A DNA stretch of 64,000 nucleotides, from assembly GCF_027580225.2 (NCBI RefSeq), contig NW_027395276.1:4385501-4449500 (forward strand). Direction: 5' to 3'. Source of the stretch: Misgurnus anguillicaudatus (Eukaryota > Chordata > Actinopteri > Cypriniformes > Cobitidae). A program made the translations under genes and the position numbers. The notes under the pieces are model-generated. The model was not told where the DNA came from. It searched no databases and worked only from the letters and a program-made list of their open reading frames with translations. Within the stretch, counting starts at the first letter, position 1. Every line of letters starts with the position of its first letter. Shown here in pieces: positions 24,001 to 33,300 of this stretch.

Positions 24001-27000
24001 TTGTGAAAAAATTGGATTCCGCTCATATACCCTTTAATTGTGCTGATTCGAAGGTGTTTGACTTTATGCAGGTACGATATGAATGATGTTATAGTAAGTA
24101 GAGAGAAGTTGGCTAAAGGGATCTGGTGTAAATGATGGAAAGTTCTGAAGCTTCTCCAAGCTGTCAGATAGGTTTGAAGAGTTCCCATTGAGACTGCTTG
24201 GAGTATAGTATCTAGAGAGGCGGTAAGAAGGTCTTTGAGTGGATGATTTAAGGGAATATTATAGTTGAATAGGGAGGCACTAGTGTTGGGGGAAGATCCG
24301 CTTCTGATGCGGGCTGCCTCAATTTCTGCGAGGATCTGTTGCCTGATGGAATTGATGACAAGGGGAGGTTCCAAGGCCAATGCGTTGGGTGGGATGGGCA
24401 TTGGTGCTGCGGTAGCCAGCGTGAAAGGCTGACGGGTCTGGGGAACAGAATCAACAGAAAAAGAAGCCGCTGGAGCCGCTTGCGGAGGCAGCCTCACGCT
24501 TTGGGTCGATCCGTGGGCGAAAATATCAGGTTGAAAAGTCATAGAGGGTGCCGGGGCCTGACTCGTTAGCGGAGGCATCCTCACGCTCGTGTCGGCTCCT
24601 GCGGCAAAAACCGGGGCCTGACTCGTTAGCGGAGGCATCCTCACGCTCGTGTCGGCTCCTGCAGCGAAAACCGGGGCCTGACTCGTTAGCGGAGGCATCC
24701 TCACGCTCGAGTCGGCTCCTGCTGCAAAAGTGGGAGAAATGTGAGAAGGAAAAATAGATGTGGCCGGCGCTGCTGCTGAACGCAACCCCGTGTGATAGAG
24801 AGACGGAGGGGCAGCAGGCCATTGGCCGGGAGAAGGAAGCGGCAGTTGGATGAGCAAAGCCGTTACCAAGCTCGTGTTGGCTCCTGCGGAAAAAATGGGA
24901 GAAATGTGAGAAGGAAAAATAGATGTGGCCGGCGCTGCTGCTGAACGCAACCCCGTGTGATAGAGAGACGGAGGGGCAGCAGGCCATTGGCCGGGAGAAG
25001 GAAGCGGCAGTGGGATGAGTGAAGCCTTTGCCGAGCTCGTGTCGGCTCCTGCGGAAAAAGTGGGAGAAATGTGAGAAAGAAAAATAGATGTGGCCGGCGC
25101 TGCTGCTGAACGCAACCCCGTGTGATAGAGAGACGGAGGGGCAGCAGGCCATTGGCCGGGAGAAGGAAGCGGCAGTGGGATGAGTGAAGCCTTTGCCGAG
25201 CTCGTGTCGGCTCCTGCGGAAAAAGTGGGAGAAATGTGAGAAAGAAAAATAGATGTGGCCGGCGCTGCTGCTGAACGCAACCCCGTGTGATAGAGAGACG
25301 GAGGGGCAGCAGGCCATTGGCCGGGAGAAGGAAGCAGCAGTGGGAGGAGCGAAGCCGTTGCCGCGCTCGTGTCAGCTCCTGCGGAAAAAATGGGAGAAAT
25401 GTGAGAAGGAAAAATAGATGCGGCCGGCGCTGCTGCTGAACGCAACCCCGTGTGATAGAGAGACGGAGGGGCAGCAGGCCATTGGCCGGGAGAAAGAAGC
25501 GGCAGTGGGAGGAGCGAAGCCGTTGCCGTGAGCGGAAGCATGTTCGCGCTGTCTGGCTGGCTTGCTAGCTGACTCGCTTGTGAGCTGGCTGCTGGAGACA
25601 TCGGCCGGCGACCCAGGCTAGCTGATGGCTTCATGCGGTGTCTTTGAGACCTCCGTGTTTTCCCTGGTGTCTTTCGGGTGTACGGTGTACTCCGTGCTTG
25701 CAGAGACGAGGAGTCAGAGCTTGCTGTCACGGCTGTTTGCGGGGGTTGAGTAGCCCTCCGGCTATCGCGGAGTAGGCTGAACAGTTGCGCCTTTGTTTGT
25801 TTACGTGAGAATGGAATATCTGCATTTTCAAGAGCTAGTTCGAGGCCTAGGATGGACCATTTCTTGATGTCGGGGATTCCTGGAGAAGCAGAAGCGTATG
25901 AAGATGCCGGTGATGGTGGGGAGCGCCTCTGCGGGGTGCGAGGAGACGGTCCTTTTCTCCTCGGGATTCGTGAAGCAATGCGGGAAGATCGCCCGGCCTG
26001 TGGGGAGGCCTCGGGCTTGATTGAAACATCCCGACCGCTGTCGGAAGGCCCGAGATAATCCTGTGTGGTATGGCTAATTTCCTGTGCTGGGTTTGTTTGA
26101 CTGGACATCTTGCAATAATGTCCCAGAGAATTGAGGGTAAGGACTCTATGATTATTTATAGAGCTGGTACTAAGTTGTTGTGTTGATTAGTGATTGATAA
26201 CCAGCCGTGTTCATTGCTTAATCATCGAGAGCCAGCCGTGTTCATTGATTAGTGATTGAGAGCCAGCCAAGTTCATTGATTAGTGATTAAGAGCCAGCCA
26301 TGTTCATTGATTAATGATTGAAAGCCAGCCGAGTTCATTGACTGATCAGCTCCTCCCAAACCTTGTTTATATAAAACATCATTTCTGGCGTTGTTGGAGA
26401 CTTTTTACGTGACATTCACTCTTCTCAATGAGCAGCTACCGCTGCTTCTGTGGGCTCCACCCCCGTCCCAAACGTCCCAAAGCATTTACAGGCGGTCTAG
26501 TCCTCGCTCAGCAGAGCATAGTCTCTCCCAGCTGCAGTCAGGGCAGGAGAAGTGGTTATCTATCCGCGTCCAGACGGCATAATCGTGCATTAATGGCAAG
26601 ATGTAAATGTAAAATGGTCTTTGAATAAAATGAATCACTGTACATAAAATAAATGTACTTGAGGGAGCTGAGCAGCAGCACATTTAGAACAGACAAACTG
26701 TACGGAGCTGACGCGTTAATGGGCTATTTACCAACAAAACAACGTTTCCCATCATTTATCAGTGTATGTTTTGAAACTGGACTGTTTGGCCATATAAACA
26801 TGAACATACACACATTTCGTTTTATGAGAACATAACAGATAAACAAACGAGAAAACATTTTCAGGCATTCATGTGTATTAAAATAACATTTTTGACAGTT
26901 CGGAGAGAAAGAGAAACATGAAAACAGCCAATGTAGTAAGGATGCAAATGCGACGTGATGACGTCACTGTTATGCAAATGACGCAATGACGTAATCTAGC

Positions 27001-30000
27001 GACATTTAGCGACTTTCCAAGCAAGCTTTAGCTACTTTCCATTGAAAATAGTTGGCAACACTGATTCTAGGTTTATAGAGCAGCAAAGGAAACCATTACA
27101 CAATGTGCATGTTTTGAAAACATTAAATTACACATTAATTACAAATTTGTTAAAATGCTAAAAACAAAGTTGTGACTGCTGAGTTAGCGCTACATGCCAA
27201 TAAATGCTATATCATATGCTAGCGTTTAGCTGATTAGTTGTTACTCAGAATGTATTTTTGTCTGATAAGGGCTCAAAATATAAGGTCTGTTTACTAATAT
27301 GAGCTTCTGGCATGAGCCTCAGAGCAGAGCTCAACATTATTATTCATGACCCTTTCAAATAGGGCAAAAATAGACCATTTAATTAAAATGACAAATTCTA
27401 GGGTTGTAAGTAGACATGTAAAAATGTTTCTGGATAATTTTTGCACTTAATAAAGCAACATACCTTCTATGTAATTGTCAAAGAACAATTTAACATATTA
27501 TGACAACACATCCTATGGCACCTTAAATCTTAGATTTCATATTTATTAGGGTTACACATGTCAGAAACAACAAATATAGATTAGGCCTATTTTATTTGTA
27601 TTTTATATTTTACTTTTTTGTGATGTCAGTGAAAATTCTGACTGGGCAAGTAAAATACTGAACCATCAGATTTCTTCCCAATCTACTACATCACTCCAGT
27701 ATAACACATTATACTTATTTAACAGCCATTACAAAAAACGCAAACAAAAAAAGCTTACTACTGCAGTTAGCAATTATTTTATTGTTTGTGCTTTATTATT
27801 TTATGAGCAGTCTGTTTAAACTACATAAACTACACTGTTACAAGTTTGCAACTCTTCAGGTTAATATGGGATGGAAAACAATGTCCCTGAATCGTTATGT
27901 GTAACAACGTGTCCCATATTTTGTGCATAAAACTGTTAATATAAGAATGCTTTCTTCCTCACACACTTACCGGTAGCTGCCTGCATAATCATGCACATGA
28001 TCGCGTCTCGTTCGGCTGAGCTTTGGCGCTTGAAGCGCGAATGATGCAGCACGAGTGTAGACACACCAATCATAAAGCGAAGTAAGTTAGAGAGGCGGGA
28101 CTAAGGAAAGGTAAAGCCAATCATATTAGCGATGTGAATTTTGGAAGCGGGACTCATCTGTTAACCGTTTGTGTGCCACAAATAGCGCTATTTTTCTTTA
28201 TATAAGAGTTTAAATCTCATTTAAATGATTCCTGAATAAATTCATGTTAAATTAAATAAGCAACAAGTAAAAAACACAAGAACAACAAACATCAGTTGTT
28301 ATATGAATAAATATCTTTTTTTTTTTTAAAAAGCACCCCAGAAAAAAAGGGCACTTTCTCTCCAGGAATAAAAAGGGCAGGTGCTCAAGCCCCCTTTGAT
28401 GTCTATGTGTGCACGTGCCTGCAGATAGATGTTCCTGTAGTCGTCTTTAGTTCAGTATCAGTATGACCATCAGTCTATAGAAGAAGATTATTCTCTTCCT
28501 GATCAACCACATACCACTAAACACCTCACATGATGAAGAGTAAACGCTCATAGTGAAAGTTTAAGATGTGACACTTACTGAGTTTATATCACGTCATGTT
28601 TTCTTTAAACAGAATCTGACGGAAATTATCTGGAAGCTCATTGAGGGCTCGTTCAGTTTACAAGCTTTTGAAAGTGAAACAGTGTTTGATAATCCAACAG
28701 AAACGGCATCATTTACACACTTTATTAATTTAATCATTCGGATGTATGAATGATTTGTTAGAGAATGACCTCCATTCAGAATTGAACTGTTTCTCAATCT
28801 CAGTCCGTCAAGAATACCACTTGTGATCTTTTGGAAATTCATACAGATTTTACAAGGTGAACAGCACAATTATATAAAAAACAATAATGGTACTCCGCCC
28901 CTAACCCCGCCCTTAAACAGTGCATCACTGGTAAAAACAAATCATACAAAAACCTAACACTGAATTCATACAAATTGGCCACTGCCTAAAATACACATGA
29001 AGTTGTGTGCAAATATCCTGCAGGATTTGTAAAATAATGCTTTCATACTTACAGTATCAGATAAAACACAAGAAGTTTGTTGAGGATGTGCGTGTCATTG
29101 GTGGACAGGACAGATTTCATTTTCTCTGTTACCATGGTTACCCAGGAGACCCCTAATTCATAAAACACATGAAGATAAATAAACCTTTAATCAATCTTAC
29201 TTTAATGAATATAATACAGCTTTATAATCTCATATCATGTTTTTACAGAGATAGAGAGAGAGAGATCAGTATAATGTGAATGTATTTAGTGAGACTCACT
29301 GTTGTTGAGAGATTTAATGTTGTTTAGATTCTCAAACTCTTCAGTAGGAGAAAGTTTGTGATCATCAGCGTTCTCCTCGTAACTCGACAGGCTGGAGATC
29401 TACAAAAATAAAACCACATCACCATCATTCACATGCATTTACTACTCTATATAAACTACCCTACTGAAAAATCCAGCTAAAACCAGCATAAGCTGGTTTA
29501 AGGTGGTTTACGCTGGTCCTCCCAGGCTGACAAAGCTGGTCATGCTGGTGGGCCAGCTGGTATTCCAGCATGATCAGCTAAGTCCAGCTAGACCAGCTTA
29601 AAATGTGACCAAAACACAGCTAGACCAGCTTGCTACACCAGCAAAACCAGCTTCCTACACCAGCAAAACCAGCTAAAACCAAGCTGGGAACCAGCTAAAA
29701 CCAGCTCACCAGCTTATGCTGGTCTTAGCTGGATTTTTCAGTAGGGTATACAGGTCTCCAACCAAACCAGGAATGTGTATGAAGAAAACTAACTAAGTGT
29801 AAATTTGTAAAGCACTCTCAATGATCTGTATTCTCACCGTGTCAATAGTGACGTCATGTTGGTTTTCTGTGTCAGACATCTTCAGGTTATTGTTGATGTT
29901 CTCAGTCTAACAGTAGATAGAGAAGAAATCACATCACAGATCTGAAGATCAAAACATCAACACAATACAACACAACACAATAACATCACAAACCTGGAGT

Positions 30001-30277
30001 TGTGGACAGAGCGAAAAGATGAGTTTAAAGCATGCTTCTCTATTCCTCAACGAGACAAAATGATACTAAAACACAAAGTAAACACAACACACACACACAT
30101 AAATTACATGAATACACAGAATCACACCAACTCATAAACTGACAATGAGTGTTTGCTCCGACAGACTGCTCGCACCTTCTGTATGTCTGTAATGATGGCG
30201 ATGGCATTGGGAACGATTTTGGCTGTGTTTTTCTTTTTAATGGTCTGAATGCTGGACACCAAAATCATAACCTACAA

Positions 30278-30348
<71 letters not shown>

Positions 30349-33300
30349 AACATTAATCTGTAGAGATCATGAAGCGCTTGATAAACTAAACTATAGCTAT
30401 TTATTTACTGCTCTTATTTCTCTCACCTTAGTTTCTTTGAGCAGCACAGAGGAGTGAAAGCACACGTGATGATGGGAGACGTAGAGTTTACCGTGGTAAA
30501 TCACTTCTTTTTTCAGGCCACAGGTAAAAACTGTAAATACGGAATCAGATCAAAATACAGTTTGATAATATATGATAATATATGAGTATATATGATAATA
30601 AAGAACACTTCATACAGTAAACATGCGTCTTAAAGGTTACATCCTTCCTGATCCCATTTTTTAAAACCTAGTTAGTGTGTAATGTTGCTGTTAGAACATA
30701 AATAATACCCGTAAAATGATAAAGGTCAAAGTTCACTGCCAGGCGATATATTTTCTTTAATAGAATTTGCCTTTCAAAGCCTACAGTGAACGGCCGGTTT
30801 GGACTACAGCCCTCTACTTCCTGTTTTAATGACGTCACTAGAACAGTTTTTTGACTAAACTCTGCCCACAATAATACGTCAGTCGCCAGCTAAGCTAACG
30901 GCAAGCTAAGCTACATACACACACTACAACACACTAAACAAACTACACAATCAGAGCTCGTTACGTATTTCTGAAGAGGGACTTCATAGAACAAGGAAGA
31001 CATCAGACCGTTTTGAGGACAGTGAAAACAGCAATATACAGTTAAGGAAATTGTGTGAAAATTTGTGTGTTTTTTTTACACGTGAAACATGAACACATGT
31101 TATATTGCACACTGTAAACACAATCAAAGCTTTAAAAACATGCGAGTTAAATGGAGTCTTAAGTATTTCTCTTGAAGTTATGGTACGCTTACACCAGACG
31201 CAAATGAAGCGTTATGCTGCTTACACACCAAACGTGAAGCATCACATTCCTAACTTTAGATCAGGGGTGGGCATCGAGGGACACAGTCCTGCAGAGTTTA
31301 GCTTCAACCTTAAAGGCGAAGTCCACGATGTTTGAAAAACGCGTTGGAAAAGGAGACGGGCCGACTACCAAAACACACTAATAACCAATCAAATCAAATC
31401 AAATGCCGGGTTGCGTATGTGTGGGGCGGGTCTATCAACAGAAGGTCCAGATTCTATTGGGGTAGGGGCGTGTTTGTTTAGGTGATTTCAAATATCGAAC
31501 ACACCTTAGATTTTTCAGTTGTGTTTGATTAGGGTTGGAGCTAAACTCTGCAGGGCTGTGGCCCTCAGGACCAGGAGTTGCCCACCCCTGCTCTAGATTA
31601 CTGACAGAATTTAACTTTGTTTCATATGAATTTTTCACTTGAGTTGAATAGTCAAATAGCGTGTGTTTTTGTGTCAATTGCACAGCCCAATTTGTGCCAT
31701 TTGCATCACCCCGCTCCAGTTCACGTCTATTTGCGCCTTTGCATTGACTTTGTATTGACTTCGTATTTGCGTTTGGTGTGTACACCCCATTAAGTGCAAG
31801 TGATTTACATGTTAAGTCAATGGAAAGACGCAATAATCATCTGATGGCATGAATGACAAGGCATGAAGTGAGCGCTTTGGGCGTTTGACGGTTTGTAATG
31901 GGTGATTCGCATAAATAGCGTGAAAACACAGAACTTTGGCAAATATTTGCGTTGTGTTAACCAATCAGGAGCTTGCTGTAGTGATGACGTGATTACGATG
32001 TAGCAAGCGGAGGCAGAAATACGAAACAACAATGGAGGACAAAATCATCGTCTCTGTATGTGGACACCTCGGAGTTGTACGTCACATCCTCATACTTTTA
32101 TAGAAACAGTAATGAAAAAGATCTTGCTTAAAAGAAAGTAAGGTCGCACAATCTGGTAAGTTAAAAAAACGCTCTTTACTCAATTTGAGCTATAAATATA
32201 TTCATATTAAGACTACAAGCTTGCTAAAGCCGGCAAATTGAACGTATTCAAGCCTGAATTTTCACTCGCAAATGACACGGATTGTTCAGGAGATACGTAT
32301 GAGATGAAAAACAGAAGACATCATTATTCAAATCTAAGAAAAAACAAATGAGAGATTTATGTTTGTGATCACAGAATTCCCTTCAGGATCTTACCGTGTT
32401 CCAGATCTTCCGTCTTGGGAATGTCAGGAAAGAGTTTGTGAAATGTTTTGTTGTGGGTCTTGAAACTCTGAATCAGAGAGGAAAGAATCTAAGAAACACG
32501 TGAGAGTTTTCAGTCAAACAAACAGAGCGGTGCATGAAGAGCAAACTCACGGTACAAAGCAGAAGTCCATCGGGCTGATCCAAACTTTCCTCCTCTATGG
32601 TTGTGGATCTAAGAAACGTGTACATACACACACATCAATCATCTGAGACAACCCACTGTATATACACATCAATCAATGATAAACACATAGGCATGCAAAA
32701 AAGAAACTGAAGTGTCAAATAAAAACATGGTGATGTTATCATAGTGAGGAGCTCAAAGAAAACTCCTGGACAATATTAAACGACTGAATAACGTTTGTGC
32801 TATAAAATATCATTAGACAACAGCCAAATGCAAGCACAAAAAGACTTTGTTAAGAAGATAAAATACTGTATTCAGTTACCACATCATGTTTATCCATTTC
32901 TGTGTATCTTTTATGTTACATGTGTTTTTATAATTTCATCTTAACAATGCTGTTTTTATCACAGAAATGGTGAAAGAAGTTTAACAGTGTGACTCCACAA
33001 TTCAGTACTACATAGTTCAAAGTCTTTGTTATTTGTTTCAGCAAAACATATCTGACATTTATAATGTGTTTACAAACAATTATGACTCTACATGTTCTCG
33101 GCCTGCTCATTTTTGAGTTTGGTAGATGATGAAAATGTTACTGTGCATTCAGACCACCACCGGCGAGAGCGTCAAAGTGGCAGGAAGTCATTCATTTTAA
33201 ATGCGAGCCGGCGGTGAACTCCGGCGAGCATCGGCGCGTCATGTACAGCGTGAGCGTCGAGGAGAGTTGAAATCAGCTCAACTTCATGGTAATGAGATAT

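Larger units (their letters stand above)
23245..26108 (-). pseudogene. Tyrosine recombinase ORF of the split-direct-repeat element, frameshifted near its end
   Basis: The main frame opens at 26108, just inside repeat A1, and runs to 23364. The C-terminal part continues in another frame from about 23460 to 23245. An N-terminal Ser/Pro/Arg-rich segment leads to a SAP-like helix region (about 80-115). Next come long low-complexity repeats, then a core-binding domain (about 610-720) and the catalytic domain. Visible catalytic elements are Arg in FLRCSEF, Lys in KHSKTDQ, HFFR (the HxxR pair) and LGRW, with Tyr in FKNYIR. The break falls at a run of eight C on the minus strand (plus 23451-23458), so it could be a real indel or a sequencing error. 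The family cuts and rejoins DNA through the tyrosine. RT and gag-like domains were looked for and not seen. Confidence 0.75.
21198..26384 (-). mobile_element. Tyrosine-recombinase element with split direct repeats (level 3 of nest)
   Basis: On the minus strand the order is A1 (26384-26110), internal region, B1 (21860-21691), A2 (21689-21415), a 47-bp linker, B2 (21367-21198). The A copies are both 275 bp and the B copies both 170 bp, and each pair looks identical. This A1-internal-B1-A2-B2 arrangement is the split-direct-repeat layout of Ngaro/PAT-type elements. The internal region carries one recombinase ORF but no recognisable reverse transcriptase or RNase H, which is unusual. The near-identical repeats suggest recent insertion. 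Confidence 0.82.
21091..27063. mobile_element. Inner non-autonomous hAT element (level 2 of nest)
   Basis: The ends are CAGTGTTGCCAACT and AGTTGGCAACACTG, with an exact 8-bp duplication ATTCTAGG at 21083-21090 and 27064-27071. Many AGCGAC motifs lie near both ends. Without the nested recombinase element its own length is about 0.79 kb. Confidence 0.9.
20835..28421. mobile_element. Outer non-autonomous hAT element (level 1 of nest)
   Basis: The ends CAGGGACGTGCACAGACAT and the reverse complement of GTGTGCACGTGCCTG are inverted. The flanking 8-bp duplication CAGATAGA at 20827-20834 and 28422-28429 is exact. After removing the inner insertion its own length is about 1.6 kb. No transposase ORF is seen. 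A related 5' end occurs at 45782. Confidence 0.88.

Noticed and set aside
24526..25317. 263-codon ORF overlapping the recombinase gene on the same strand
   Set aside because: It is an alternative frame of the 165-bp repeats, kept open only because the period is a multiple of three.
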